64,000 bases of DNA from assembly GCA_021405325.1 (NCBI GenBank), contig QWII01000077.1, positions 1 to 64,000 of the forward strand, read 5' to 3'. Origin of the DNA: Caldilinea sp. CFX5 (GTDB taxonomy: Bacteria > Chloroflexota > Anaerolineae > Caldilineales > Caldilineaceae). Numbering within the stretch: the first letter of the stretch is position 1; every line of letters begins with the position of its first letter. The position numbers and the translations under genes were made by a program. The notes under the pieces are model-generated. The model saw only the letters and a program-made list of their open reading frames with translations. It made no database searches and was not told the origin of the DNA. Of this stretch, positions 15,844 through 26,100 are shown piece by piece.

Positions 15844-17067
15844 TTAGGTGCGGGGCAGCAGATCCTCGCCAAAAAAGCGAATGCGCGCCGCTTCATCGCA
15901 CCGCTCATCGGGGCCGAGGCCGATGATGTCTACTTCCCGTTCCGGCTCGCGCCGGTGGAGGGGTGCGACGCGTGCGCGCCGTTGATTGGCGGCGGGGCCA
16001 AGTTCAAAAAAGAGTTGGGTAAGCCACTCTTCTTTGCGCCGGAGCCGGGCGTAATAGTCGGCCCGTTCATAGGCATAGGCGATGACCGCTTCGTCCCAAT
16101 CGGCGTTGGTCAGCAACTGATCGGTTAAGACCCGCACATCACGCAGGGTGAGCGCCAGACCACAGCCAAAGCTGGGGTTGGCGGCGCCGGCGGCGTCGCC
16201 AACCAGCACGACACCGGGCCGGCTTGGGTGTTCAACCCAATGGCGGATGTTGTGGAACATCGCCAGCGGACCGGCAGGAGCGCCGGCGGCAAACCAGGTG
16301 GCCGGGGCGCCGGTCTGGATACATTCGTTGATAAAGAGGGGAACATTCTGTACGCCACAGAGTTGGCGCTCCTGCCCCTGCAAGGTGTAGATGAAATAGA
16401 CCCGATGGCGTCCCTGGCCGATGGGAAAGAGGCTGGCAAATTGACCGGGCCGGCGCGGATTGAAAAAGACGCTGACGGCATCGGTCGGCGCCGCTAAATT
16501 GCTAAAGAGCAGTCCGGCAATGACCAGCCGCGCCGGTTCCCGTTGCACAGCGAAACCGGCGGACAACCGCACATGCGAGTTACGCCCGTCAGCGCCGACC
16601 ACCAGCCGTGCGCTGACGCGGCGGATCGCTGCACCCTGTTGCACCGCCACGGTTGGCCTGGCGCCAACCGTCACCTTGACCGCTTTGCTTTTTCGCCAAA
16701 CGGTTGCGCCGGCGGCTTCCGCTGCGGTCAGCAGCACCTCTTGCATCTCCGGGTGGTAAAAATTGAGCAGACCGACGCCGTGCGGGGGAGTAACGGTCAG
16801 ATCGCGATGGATGATCGAACTGCTGGCCCCGCTATAGCTATTCCACCACGCCACGACATGACCACAGCGCTCCCGTAGCAGATCATAGATGCCCAGCGCT
16901 TTGGCTTCGGTGACGCCCCACGGCAAAATTCCCTCCCCGCGCACCCGGTCGCGAAAGCTCTCTTCCCGCTCAACAACGAGGACACGCAAACCCTGCATGG
17001 CTAATCGTCGGGCCAGGGTGGAACCAGCAATGCCGCCCCCGACGACGATCAGGTCGTAATGCGCCAT
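15844..17067 (-). CDS. FAD-dependent oxidoreductase, monooxygenase/geranylgeranyl-reductase-like
   Basis: A 407-residue flavoprotein. The N-terminal FAD-binding motif is VVGGGIAGSTLARRL with the conserved VVERE acidic end. An intermediate VVGADGRNSHVR (DG motif) and a VVLVGDAAGAANPSFGCG second FAD motif near residue 290 place it in the PHBH/UbiH/geranylgeranyl-reductase superfamily. The ATG at 17067 lies four bases after the stop of the radical-SAM gene, with a GAGG site; a GTG five codons upstream is an alternative. The two genes form an operon, which suggests they modify the same small molecule or lipid. Substrate is unknown. Confidence 0.9.
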   Translation of the reverse strand: MAHYDLIVVGGGIAGSTLARRLAMQGLRVLVVEREESFRDRVRGEGILPWGVTEAKALGIYDLLRERCGHVVAWWNSYSGASSSIIHRDLTVTPPHGVGLLNFYHPEMQEVLLTAAEAAGATVWRKSKAVKVTVGARPTVAVQQGAAIRRVSARLVVGADGRNSHVRLSAGFAVQREPARLVIAGLLFSNLAAPTDAVSVFFNPRRPGQFASLFPIGQGRHRVYFIYTLQGQERQLCGVQNVPLFINECIQTGAPATWFAAGAPAGPLAMFHNIRHWVEHPSRPGVVLVGDAAGAANPSFGCGLALTLRDVRVLTDQLLTNADWDEAVIAYAYERADYYARLRRKEEWLTQLFFELGPAANQRRARVAPLHRREPEREVDIIGLGPDERCDEAARIRFFGEDLLPRT

Positions 17068-17071
17068 GCCC

Positions 17072-18619
17072 TTACGCCTCACCCGGCGCTGTTTTGGGCG
17101 CCCTTTGCAAATATTTCACCTGGGAATGCAAACCACGCGCTTGGGCAATGGCCCCATAGAGCAGGATAAAGAACCACTTCATGCCGCTCCCGCCCAAGAG
17201 TTTAAGCGCCAGCGGTTGGATCATCAGCCACAAGAGCCAATATGGCCAGTTGCGGTGCAGGCACCAGAGGGCGAAATTATAATAGGTGGGGCGCAAGCGG
17301 ATATAGCTCTTGTTGTAAATGTCCCGTTCATCATCCTGCACCAGCCCATCGGCCTTGGCCTTCGCATAGAGATCAGTACCCGGATAGAAAGTGAGCGAGA
17401 AGAAATGGAGTAAATGGGGGCGGGGCAGTTGATAGAGCAATTGCAACGTCGCCAGTTGATCGGCCGTCGTCTCATATGGATTATCCGAGATGATGTCATA
17501 GCTGGGATAGGGGATGGCCGTCTGATAGCGCTGCAAGATTTGACCCGCTGCCAGGATCTGCTCATTGGTCTCAAAGCGCTGATAGAGGGTGCGCATCCGT
17601 TCACTGCCCGATTGTAACCCCAATCCCACATCCATCAACCCGGCTTCAACCAGGAGCTTGATCTTTTCCTCTTTGATGGAGCCGGGCGTGGTCTGAATAT
17701 AGAAGGGCAACCCAATTTCACGGCGATAGACTTCGGCGAAATGGGTCAGCCAGTCGTGACTGACAGCCAGGAAGGTGCTGTCGATAAACATCACCGCTTC
17801 CAGGTTGGGGAGGAGCGCCTGAAACGCCTTGATCTCCGCCACCAGATGCTCAGGGCTGCGCCGCCGTAGTTTCGACCACTTGGGGAACATCTTAGAAAGC
17901 GCATTGTCACAACAGAATGAACAGCGGAAGGGACAACCACGCGTCGCCGAAAGCATATAGGCCAGCTTATTCTGGCGGGCAAAGTTATGCAGCAGATAAT
18001 GGGCCATGAGCGCGGGCGTCAACGGCGCCACCTTGCCTTCGTGCAGAATGTGCTGATCGGCCAGGTTGTAGTCGGGTAAAGGAATGGCATCCAAATCCTG
18101 GTCGATGGGCCGGTTGGGGTTGGTGATCAGTTGGCCGGTTGCGTCACGACTCCAAATATTGAGAATAGTTGCGCCTCGTTCGCCCTGCTGCAAGCTGCAC
18201 GCCAATTCCACAATGGCCGCCTCCCCTTCGCCCACACAAACAAAATCCGCCCATTGCAGACACTCTTCCGGTTTGACCGTTGGGTGAATCCCGCCCCAGA
18301 TCACTGGCAGCCCCAGCCGCTCATGGATCGCTTGGGTTAAGGAGCGCACCCGCCCCACATAGTTGCTCATCACCGTGATGCCAATCAGATCCAGATCGGC
18401 GCAGAACGCACAGACCTGTTCGAGCGTCTCGGCTGGATAGTGGGCGCGGGGTGGCTGGGTTTTGTAATACAACTCATCAGGATCGGGCAAAAAGATCAGG
18501 CGCGTCACATATCCCGCCGCCTGCAGCGCCGCCGAGATCGAACGCAAGCCGATAGCCGACAAATTGCTATAGGGCGAAATCAGGCCAACCCGAAATTCTT
18601 TTGTGGCTGCTCTAGACAT
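17072..18619 (-). CDS. B12-binding-domain radical SAM enzyme
   Basis: A 515-residue protein. An N-terminal cobalamin-binding-like Rossmann domain (FRVGLISPYSNLSAIGLRSISAALQAAG; WGGIHPTVKPEECL) is followed by a radical-SAM core with the iron-sulfur motif RGCPFRCSFC near residue 230. The C-terminus has hydrophobic segments (WPYWLLWLMIQPLALKLL), suggesting membrane association. The family performs methylations, cyclisations and other C-C chemistry on lipids, hopanoids and natural products. GGAGGG precedes the ATG at 18619. It is coupled to the FAD oxidoreductase downstream. The canonical cobalamin-ligating DxHxxG motif was not seen, so B12 may be bound differently or not used. Confidence 0.92.
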   Translation of the reverse strand: MSRAATKEFRVGLISPYSNLSAIGLRSISAALQAAGYVTRLIFLPDPDELYYKTQPPRAHYPAETLEQVCAFCADLDLIGITVMSNYVGRVRSLTQAIHERLGLPVIWGGIHPTVKPEECLQWADFVCVGEGEAAIVELACSLQQGERGATILNIWSRDATGQLITNPNRPIDQDLDAIPLPDYNLADQHILHEGKVAPLTPALMAHYLLHNFARQNKLAYMLSATRGCPFRCSFCCDNALSKMFPKWSKLRRRSPEHLVAEIKAFQALLPNLEAVMFIDSTFLAVSHDWLTHFAEVYRREIGLPFYIQTTPGSIKEEKIKLLVEAGLMDVGLGLQSGSERMRTLYQRFETNEQILAAGQILQRYQTAIPYPSYDIISDNPYETTADQLATLQLLYQLPRPHLLHFFSLTFYPGTDLYAKAKADGLVQDDERDIYNKSYIRLRPTYYNFALWCLHRNWPYWLLWLMIQPLALKLLGGSGMKWFFILLYGAIAQARGLHSQVKYLQRAPKTAPGEA

Positions 18620-18642
18620 GGCAATCCCTCCGGTCATATCAG

Positions 18643-18697
18643 TTGGTCGATTGGTTCGCTGGTTGAGCTTGTCGAAACCAGCGAACCAACCGACCAA
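18643..18697. repeat. Hairpin repeat with TGAGCTTGTCGAA loop
   Basis: Arms TTGGTTCGCTGGT (18651-18663) and ACCAGCGAACCAA (18677-18689) are perfectly complementary, and an outer TTGGTCG/CGACCAA pair extends them. The 13-base loop is TGAGCTTGTCGAA (18664-18676). The same loop occurs in two hairpins inside the multicopper oxidase gene, with different arms. It lies upstream of the radical-SAM gene. Confidence 0.85.
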
Positions 18698-18711
18698 CTC
18701 CTAAACAAACC

Positions 18712-18938
18712 TCATCCTTTCACCCCTGTCAGCACCGCACCCTTGACAAAGAAGCGCTGGGATGTGAAGAAGATCAACACGGATGGAATGATCGACACGA
18801 GTGTGGCCGCCATCCAATAATTCCAGTGCATGTTGTTGCCAATCGTGCTTAAATAAAGGCGCAGCCCCACCCGAATCGTGAACTTTTCAATTGTGGTCAG
18901 GTAGATCTGGGGCGCCTGGAAGTTGCTCCAATTGGTTA
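18712..18938 (-). pseudogene. 3' remnant of a MalG-type sugar permease
   Basis: About 75 codons match only the C-terminal end of MalG-type permeases: NWSNFQAPQIYLTTIEKF corresponds to the usual WNDF..P.IYL region, followed by one membrane helix (AATLVSIIPSVLIFF) and the classic end QRFFVKGAVLTGVKG. The first two thirds of the gene are missing. It is joined directly to the first 30 codons of a binding-protein gene, so an internal deletion has removed most of a second sugar-transport operon. Confidence 0.8.
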
Positions 18939-19028
18939 CGCCGCTGGTGTACAGGCGGCGACCAATAACGCGCACATGCCAACAGCGGCGCTTTGCAAAA
19001 ATGCCCGACGACTAAATTCCGAAACCAT
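18936..19028 (-). pseudogene. 5' remnant of a Tat-type sugar-binding lipoprotein gene
   Basis: An AGGAG site is followed by an ATG at 19028 and 30 codons encoding a twin-arginine signal (SRRAFLQSAAVGM) and a complete lipobox (LLVAAC), after which a TAA at 18936 ends the frame. This is the start of a family-1 binding protein like the one at 11525-13009. The mature protein is absent; the sequence continues as the 3' end of a permease in another frame. Confidence 0.8.
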
Positions 19029-19339
19029 CTCTTATCTCCTTGTCATGGGCTGGACTCCGGCCATGCAGCTTTACAAATGCAGTTGGTCAAGGATAAAGCT
19101 TTACGAATTGCGTATAATCGAGGAAAATATCGCTAGAAGTGTAACCAAAATTACGGAGGATGTCAAATGGCCGCCAACACACCGCAATTCGCCATTCAGT
19201 AGAAAGCTAGAGACAACCGCCATTGGCTGGCGGTAATTTTTGTACAGCCGGCTGCTTATTCACAATGTTTTGAATCAACCAGATCAATGTACGCAATTGG
19301 TTCGCCTTCTCGCTCGTCGGCCCGATGAGCGATTGGCTT
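19029..19339. other. Intergenic region upstream of transporter remnant
   Basis: No gene, strong hairpin or recognisable operator was seen in these 311 bases. They separate the remnant binding-protein start from the DUF1016 gene stop and presumably held the lost operon's promoter. Confidence 0.4.
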
Positions 19340-20392
19340 TTATCTTGTTAACAAATCATAGCGCAGTTTTGCTTCGGCGATGATTAATCGCCGTTCCCGC
19401 TCAAGTTCGGCTTTTAGCTCATCTTCGGTCGGCAAAATTAGCCGATACTTGGAAGCAAAAAGCTGTTCGCTCTCTTTAAGAACCGAGTACTTGACCACGG
19501 TTTCGTCCTTGGCCGAACAGAGAATAATGCCAACGGTCGGGTTATCATCATCGCCACGCCGCAGGTCGTCGAACATGCGGACATACATGTCCATCTGTCC
19601 AATATCCTGGTGGGTCAACTTACCGGCTTTGAGGTCAAAGAGAACAAAGCACTTGAGCAGATAGTTGTAAAAGACCAAATCAATGTAGAAGTGACTGGTC
19701 TCGGTGCTAATACGAAATTGCCGCCCGACGAACGCAAACCCTTTGCCGGCTTCGAGCAAGAACTGTTGCAACTTCTGGATAATGGCGCTTTCCAACGCCC
19801 GCTCCGAAAGAGCGGGTGATTCGGGGATTTGCAGAAATTCCAGCACATAGGGATCTTTGATAAAGTCGGCTGGGTGATATTGGTTGACGGCTGTTGTATA
19901 ACTGCCCGTTGACGACTGCGCTGGCGGTTTCAGCAGGCGCTCATAATAAAACGAGTTAATGTTTCGTTCTAACTGGCGAGTACTCCAATTCTGTTCGGTT
20001 GCTTCTGCGATGTAGTAATCGCGCGCCAATGGATTTTCTACCCGCATGATCAGGCGGTAGTGGCTCCAGGTCAAAAAGCTACGCGCCGCGTAGCTTTTTT
20101 GAAACTCGGGAAAAGTCAGGTAAAACTGGCGAAAATTTTTAAGATTGGCAATTGCAAAGCCTTTACCAAATTCCTGCGTAAGCTGTCGGGCAAGCTCTTG
20201 AATGAGGAAGGCGCCGTAATCCGCCCGATCCTTGCCTTGCTGTTCTTCTTCGACAATACGCTTGCCGATCTGCCAGTAAGCCTCCACCATCACTGTATTA
20301 ACGGCTGTGTATGCTTTTTGCCTTGCCTGTGCCAAAATGGCATGGATCTCGGCAAAAAAGGCGCCATTCTGCAGATTCGGTTCCAAACTCAT
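19340..20392 (-). CDS. DUF1016 (YhcG-type) PD-(D/E)XK nuclease domain protein
   Basis: A 350-residue YhcG/DUF1016 protein. The N-terminal half is the helical DUF1016 N domain (YWQIGKRIVEEEQQGKDRADYG; FGKGFAIANLKNFRQFYLTFP). The C-terminal half is a PD-(D/E)XK-like nuclease fold with HFYIDLVFYN and FVLFDLKAGKL, the expected D...(D/E)xK arrangement. Such proteins are linked to restriction or defence loci and to mobile DNA, but none is adjacent here. The ATG at 20392 has AGGAG seven bases upstream; a TTG two codons earlier is an alternative start. Confidence 0.93.
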   Translation of the reverse strand: MSLEPNLQNGAFFAEIHAILAQARQKAYTAVNTVMVEAYWQIGKRIVEEEQQGKDRADYGAFLIQELARQLTQEFGKGFAIANLKNFRQFYLTFPEFQKSYAARSFLTWSHYRLIMRVENPLARDYYIAEATEQNWSTRQLERNINSFYYERLLKPPAQSSTGSYTTAVNQYHPADFIKDPYVLEFLQIPESPALSERALESAIIQKLQQFLLEAGKGFAFVGRQFRISTETSHFYIDLVFYNYLLKCFVLFDLKAGKLTHQDIGQMDMYVRMFDDLRRGDDDNPTVGIILCSAKDETVVKYSVLKESEQLFASKYRLILPTEDELKAELERERRLIIAEAKLRYDLLTR

Positions 20393-20402
20393 ACACAATC
20401 TC

Positions 20403-21476
20403 CTATCCCCACATCGTCACAAAGCGCACCAACGTCTTCACCACATTGCCAAAGACCGCCAACTTTGCCACCTCATAGCCATGACTATTTTCGCGCACAT
20501 GGCCGAAACAGGCAATGCGTTGGGTCAAACCGCCAGCGTAGACGAGACTGGCGTCACTGGCGGCGTTGTCAAAGACGACCGGCTGCAACGCTGTGCCAAC
20601 CGCCTGCGCGGCGGCACAGAGATCGCGCACTAATGCCTGGTCATAGGGCGCCAGCCGATCCTTGGTCCAGATGCCGGGGCGACCATCCAGCTTCAGCGGC
20701 GCACCCGGCGGCATAGGACAGCCGTCGATGGCAATAAAGGTTTCCGGTTGCTCCCGCGCCGCCACTACTTTGGCCCCCAAGCCGCCGACTTCTTCACCCG
20801 TCGTAAAGGCGACCAGCGTTGGCCGTTGCGGTTGTTGACCGCTCTCGCGCAAAATTGCCAACAGGCGCAATAAGGCGACCACGCCCATGCGGTCATCAAA
20901 GGTCCACGCTGCCACCAGCGGATCATCGGCGCTGCCCAGGACCACCGGCCCACAGATGTCGCGCACCGGCACGCCTGCTGAACCGGGGCGAATTCCTGCG
21001 GCGGTTAGTTCGGCGCCGGTTAAGCCGGTGAGGACGCGTACATCGCTCCACTCAATCGCTTTGTTGCTGGCTGCTGTGTGGGTCGAACCCATCGAAAGAA
21101 TCCCGCGCACCGAACCAGCATCACCCAGAATTTCGACTGGCCCTTCTCCCTGCTTCCAGGGGTAGAGACCACCCGACCGCGTCACGCGCAAGACGCCATC
21201 CGACTCAACATTGGTGACAACCATGCCGATTTCGTCAATGTGCGCGGCCAAACAGAGCAGCGGCGCCTCTGTTTTCTGCCCCGGCAAGCGCACCAACACA
21301 TTGCCGGCGCTGTCTGTGCTATGGGCATAGCCGAGCGCGTCTAATTCCGCCCGGACAACCGCGGCGATCTGCGCTTCATAACCGGAAGGCGCGGGAACCG
21401 ATAATAGCTTGGTAAACAGGGTGAGAATGGGGTCGGATGGGTTGTTGGTGTTGTTGGTGTTGTTGGCTTGTGGCAT
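20403..21476 (-). CDS. M42-family metallopeptidase
   Basis: A 357-residue cytoplasmic aminopeptidase of family M42 (glutamyl/deblocking aminopeptidase and endoglucanase-M group). Metal-site motifs are visible: AHIDEIG, WTFDDRMG and TTGEEVGGLGA, with the late HGYE histidine. These enzymes bind two zinc or cobalt ions and usually assemble into tetrahedral dodecamers that degrade peptides. It is followed after 10 bases by the DUF1016 gene. An inverted repeat lies upstream. The short Asn/Thr-rich start (MPQANNTNNTNNPSD) comes from a small tandem repeat in the DNA and is unusual. Confidence 0.93.
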   Translation of the reverse strand: MPQANNTNNTNNPSDPILTLFTKLLSVPAPSGYEAQIAAVVRAELDALGYAHSTDSAGNVLVRLPGQKTEAPLLCLAAHIDEIGMVVTNVESDGVLRVTRSGGLYPWKQGEGPVEILGDAGSVRGILSMGSTHTAASNKAIEWSDVRVLTGLTGAELTAAGIRPGSAGVPVRDICGPVVLGSADDPLVAAWTFDDRMGVVALLRLLAILRESGQQPQRPTLVAFTTGEEVGGLGAKVVAAREQPETFIAIDGCPMPPGAPLKLDGRPGIWTKDRLAPYDQALVRDLCAAAQAVGTALQPVVFDNAASDASLVYAGGLTQRIACFGHVRENSHGYEVAKLAVFGNVVKTLVRFVTMWG

Positions 21477-21498
21477 GGATTGGCTCCTTGTTTGAAGA

Positions 21499-21570
21499 AG
21501 AGATTGAGAGATACAGAGATTGTAGCAAACAAGTCACGGAATCTCTCAATCTCTGTATCTCTCAATCTCT
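21499..21570. repeat. Inverted repeat, 23-bp perfect arms
   Basis: An AGAGATTGAGAGATACAGAG-type arm at 21499-21521 is perfectly complementary to 21548-21570. The spacer is 26 bases. It lies between the M42 start and the DUF3307 stop, so it may terminate DUF3307 transcription. The arms are low-complexity purine runs, like other simple-sequence palindromes in this window. Confidence 0.8.
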
Positions 21571-21577
21571 AAAACCC

Positions 21578-21940
21578 TCACCACCACCACTCCACCACCA
21601 CCGCCAAGACCAGCAGATGGATCGTCTGATCAACCATAATGCGGACAAAGAGAACCTTGCTTTGGCGTAGCCACTGTACCCAGTAACCCGCCAGGTTGCC
21701 GGCGTCGATCAGCCAGTGTGTCAGAAAAACGAGCGCAAGAATCGTTAAGTAAGGCGGGGGCATAGCCTGATGGCGGGTGGCAAACCAGAGGGTTAGGGCA
21801 ATGGCGCCGGTGTAAATGAGGCAGTGAACCAGAATTTCTTGATTGAGGAGCCGGCGCTGTTTGCCGCGCGCCATCCAATCATTTTGCAACAGCCAATCGC
21901 CGACCAGATGGCCCAGGAGGAGCCAGGTGAATATGTTCAT
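21578..21940 (-). CDS. DUF3307 membrane protein
   Basis: A 120-residue integral membrane protein of the DUF3307 family. The opening NIFTWLLLGHLVGDWLLQNDWMARGK is family-typical, followed by hydrophobic segments around residues 37-55, 64-80 and 103-118. No biochemical function is established. It lies between the M42 peptidase gene and the divergent Crp-type regulator. No clear ribosome site was noted. Confidence 0.85.
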   Translation of the reverse strand: MNIFTWLLLGHLVGDWLLQNDWMARGKQRRLLNQEILVHCLIYTGAIALTLWFATRHQAMPPPYLTILALVFLTHWLIDAGNLAGYWVQWLRQSKVLFVRIMVDQTIHLLVLAVVVEWWW

Positions 21941-21985
21941 GGGTGAATAACTTGTCTTTGCTGGTGTAGTGCGCGAAAATAGCAG

Positions 21986-22053
21986 TAGTCCTAAGTCCGT
22001 AGTCCTAAGTCCGTTAATCCGACTCTGGACTACGGACTCTGGACTCCAGACTA
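21986..22053. repeat. Imperfect inverted repeat of AGTCCGTAGTCC units
   Basis: TAGTCCTAAGTCCGTAGTCC (from 21986) is imperfectly complementary to the region ending CCAGACTA at 22053. It lies in the 292-base divergent space between DUF3307 and the Crp-type regulator and belongs to the window's set of simple-sequence palindromes. Confidence 0.6.
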
Positions 22054-22232
22054 ATTATTGCGTATCTACTGGTAAAACGAAAAATTCCAGCAAAGCGTAG
22101 CACACTTGTCGCAACGGTGTGATTGTTTGGCCTACAGCGGTGCTGTGTTCTAGATCACAAGAGCAGTGTGCAGAAAAACACAGGCGCGACGTTTACCGGA
22201 ACACCAACGTCATCAAGAATAGACTATAAGCT

Positions 22233-23021
22233 ATGGGGGATGAAATGCAAGAGAACTCGTTGGGGAATGCCAAAGAGAGCGCGAAAGAGAGTACAGCGGC
22301 GCGTCGCATTGCGCTGTTGAAAGAGATTCCACTCTTTGCCGGTCTAGGTGACAAACACCTGGGCGCGATTGTACAGGATTTACGGCCACGCGATTATAAA
22401 AAAGATGAGTTGCTCTTTCGTCAGGGTGATGAGAGTCGCGAGATCTATATTGTCTTGAAGGGCAAAGTGCGTATTTACAAAATCAGCCCCGCGGGCAACG
22501 AAACCTCGATTGATATTTTTTCGACCCACACCGTGTTGGGGGAATTTGCTGCACTCGACAATGAACCGCGCTCGGCCTCGGCCAAGGCCGTGAGTGTTGT
22601 CACGGTGTTGGCCATGTCGCAGGAACATTTCTTGCACCATCTTAACACCGTGCCGGGGTTGGCGCTCAACCTGGCCCGGCTGCTCTCCGGCAAATTGCGC
22701 TGGACCGCAGCCTATGCCGAATCGATCGCCCAGTTTGACGCCGCTGGTCGCCTTCTGCACATCTTGCTCGACAACAACGCACGTTATGGCGAAGAAGTGG
22801 AAGCCGGCAAACGCTATATCTTGAATCTGGCTCTAAGCCAGAGCGATCTCGCCTCCATGGTGGGCGCCCGGCGCGAATGGGTCAACCGCATCCTGAGCGA
22901 ATGGCGACGTCGGGGCCTGATTGATTTTGATAATGGCGTCATCACGATTCTGGATCTGCCCCGCGTTGTCGCCGAACGGGACAGCCGGATCGAAGCTAAC
23001 CAGCCTGGCGACGCTTGGTAG
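22233..23021 (+). CDS. Crp/Fnr-family transcriptional regulator
   Basis: A 262-residue regulator. Residues about 27-150 form a cyclic-nucleotide-binding-like beta-barrel ([43 protein letters not shown]). The C-terminal winged helix-turn-helix is [30 protein letters not shown]. There is no Fnr-type cysteine cluster, so iron-sulfur oxygen sensing is unlikely; the effector may be a cyclic nucleotide or another small molecule. It is transcribed divergently from DUF3307. The metalloprotease gene follows after 136 bases, with a simple repeat between. Targets are unknown. Confidence 0.93.
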   Translation: MGDEMQENSLGNAKESAKESTAARRIALLKEIPLFAGLGDKHLGAIVQDLRPRDYKKDELLFRQGDESREIYIVLKGKVRIYKISPAGNETSIDIFSTHTVLGEFAALDNEPRSASAKAVSVVTVLAMSQEHFLHHLNTVPGLALNLARLLSGKLRWTAAYAESIAQFDAAGRLLHILLDNNARYGEEVEAGKRYILNLALSQSDLASMVGARREWVNRILSEWRRRGLIDFDNGVITILDLPRVVAERDSRIEANQPGDAW

Positions 23022-23157
23022 GAAGTCGCGTGGTCAGGAAGTCGCGGGGTCGCATGGTCGAGTAGTCGAATCATTATCAATGCAAACTTGGGATACTCCC
23101 ATGTCACCTTGTCACCCTGTCATCCTGACACACTCCCCCAGCGGGGAAGGAGAAGTT

Positions 23158-26100
23158 ATGCACCTGCGCAACAGACAATACAGCTTGATCAGCGTCTTTG
23201 GCGCCCTCTGCGCCCTCTGGCTCTGGTTGGGCGTCACCGTCACCCATGCCCAAGTGGGCGCGCCAACGCTCCAGGCCAACCCGACCGGCGGCGTTGCCGG
23301 CAATGCCGTCAAACTGGGGGGCAGCGGCTTTGCCCCCGGCGGCTATGAGGGGACGATCCTCTGGGATGGCGCGCCGGTCGAAACAATCCAGATCCCGGTA
23401 GGCGGCTCGTTCATCCGTGATTTTATCCTACCGGCGAATGCCGCGCCGGGTGATCACGTCATTACCATTTGTCGCGGTTCGCCTTGTTTGGTCGGGGCGG
23501 CGGCGCAACAAGCCTCGGCCCCTATGCGCGTGACGGCCACAGCCCCTCAACTGCCGGTGACGGTGGCTTATGTCTATCAGGCGGATACGGCAGCGGCGAA
23601 AAACTTTGTCGATCTGCTTACGCGTCACGGGATGACGGTCAAGGTTGTGCCACTGGACGATGTGCTAAAGACCGATTTCCGCCAATTTGCCCTGACCATC
23701 ATCGCCGATGATACCGGGAAGCAGGATGTGTGGGGCAACGCCGACGGTCAGGTCAGCCAGATTGCCAAAAATAGTAAAGTGTTGGGCATCGGCGAGGGGG
23801 GCTATGCCTTCTTTGGCCGCCTGGGGTTAGCCATCGGTCATCCCAGAGGCGCCCACGGCAGCGCACTTGACATCTATGCCGTTGATCCAAATTTAGCCGT
23901 CTACCGCACGCCTTATAACCTGGGGTTGGGGCGCGGCGGTCTTCTCCAGGTCTATCGTGACAATGTGCCCAATGTCGCCCTCTCAGTTACCTCACTAGGT
24001 AGCAATACCCTCTCCTCCGGTTATCAAGACGCTAACGGGACTTTTAGCATTCTGGTCAGTCAGGGCTGCAACCAACTGTGGGGCTTTACCGGCGAGCCAG
24101 GCCGGATGACCGCTGCCGGGCGCAATCTCTTTATCAACAGCGTGCAACAGGCGATGAGTATGCCCTGTAGCGGCGTCACCTTGCAAAATCCGTGCCAGGA
24201 ACTCTTTGCCCCGGCTGACATTCCTGCCGCCGGCGTGATCACCTTTGATGATCTGCCCGACGCCGCCACCCTTGAAAATCACTACGCCCCGCTCTATGGC
24301 GTGCGCTTTGAGAATAATGCAACCACCCGCGCCATCACCTACGGTCTGGAGCCGGACAAAGCCGAGTCGCGACCAAATGTGGCGATCAACAACCCGCTGG
24401 CCCCAGCCACAAGCATCGGCGTCCCGTTGGTCATCAATTTTGCTGAACCAAAGACCCATGTCGGCTTCTACATGGGCAATGGCGACACCCAACAGCCGAC
24501 TGCGCTGCTCACCGCTTTTGACACCACCGGTCAGTTGCTCTGTCGCGCCGCCAATCCTGTGCCGGAACCGCATTCCGAGTTTATCGGCCTCTATGACGCC
24601 TATGGCCGGATTGCGTCGATCCGTCTCGACTACGGCAACACCGCCCTGAGCGAGTCGATTGACAATCTCACCTTTGCCCCCAACCCCCAACGCTGGCGCA
24701 TTCAGCTTTGTCAAGAGACCGCCGACCGCTGCCCACCGGCAGGAGGAACGGTCTATCGCACCAACCCGGCCACCGGCGGCGACGCGTTTGCTGTCGATGC
24801 CCAAGGCTATGTCTTGGGCGCCAGCCAGATTGACGTGGGTGATCAACTTTGGGGTCTTGAGCCGATGACGAAGACCGCCAGCGCGACCATTTATCGCACT
24901 ACCGGCGCCGAAGTGGTGGTCAGCGCCGGCGCCGTCAGCGCCGGGGTGCAGGCTGAACCGGCGACATTACGTCTGGTGGTGAAGCAACAACAGCCATTGC
25001 TAGTGCAAGACTTGACAGTCTCTGCCGAATGGTATGTCCAGGGCGATGCCCAGCGCGCCGAATGGTTGCGCGCCAATCTGGTCAAGGCCGCCAACTATCT
25101 CTACGCCTTTACCGATGGTCAATTTACGCTGGGACGCATCACTGTGCAGCAGAGCCTGGACGGTTGGCCGGCCGCCGATATGCGCTTGCACCTCAACAAC
25201 GTCTTGCAACCCAAAGCCAACATCGGCGGCATCGTCACGGCGGATACGCCCGATCCACTGGCCGATTTTACCTATAGCCCCGGTCATGTATTCATGGGGT
25301 CGGCCTGGAACCGCTATGGCGTGCCGCCCAACCAGCAGGTCAAGGTCAACGGCATCCCCGTCTCTCCGGCCACGCTGGTTGATGACTGGGCGATTGCCAT
25401 GGCGCATGAACTGGGCCACTATCTGCTCTTCCTCTTTGACACCTACACCGGGATCGACGGCCAGGCCAGCCAGGAACTAGCCGACCGCTGCACCGGCACG
25501 GCGATGGGTGACGCCTATAAGCCCAGTAACCAGAACTTTATCTTTAGCCCTGACCACTGGGAGACCGCTTGCGTCGGCACCGAAGCGCATCACACCCTCA
25601 ATGGCCGCACCGAGTGGACAACGATCAAGCTCTGGTATCCGTGGGTGATCCAGCCGACGGCGGTGGTGACTGGCCCCGTCGCGCCGCCGGCCAATCTGAC
25701 CACCGTCACCTTCCTGGCCCCCAGCACGCCCCCCGGCGAGCCGGCGACTAGCCAACTCTTTGACATGATCTACCAGGATGGCGAGTTGACCTCCGGCGAG
25801 GCGCGTGTCTTCACCTTCCGCGGCGACCGCCTCTTTGAACAGGGCAAGCCGCCCAAGAACGCCACCCAGGTGCAACTGATCGACGCCCAGGTGGCGGATC
25901 GCCTCTGCGTCTACGATGTCAACGACCACGCCGAAGGGGGTGAAACCCCACGCCATCAATTCGGCTGCGAACCCATCCAGCCCGGCAACGCCGAGTTGCA
26001 GATGACCAAAAATACCGCCTGGCAACCGCTCATCGCCCTGACCCAGGTTAGCACCACGAGCCTGCGGTTGGCTGTGACCCAAACTTTGCCCGCCGGCGCA

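Noticed and set aside
22921..23157. Upstream extension of the metalloprotease frame
   Set aside because: It overlaps the Crp-type gene and a simple repeat, while a signal peptide with AAGGAG starts at 23158.
23995..24846. 283-codon minus-strand open frame
   Set aside because: Antisense to the metalloprotease, whose signal peptide, motif and ribosome site support the plus strand.
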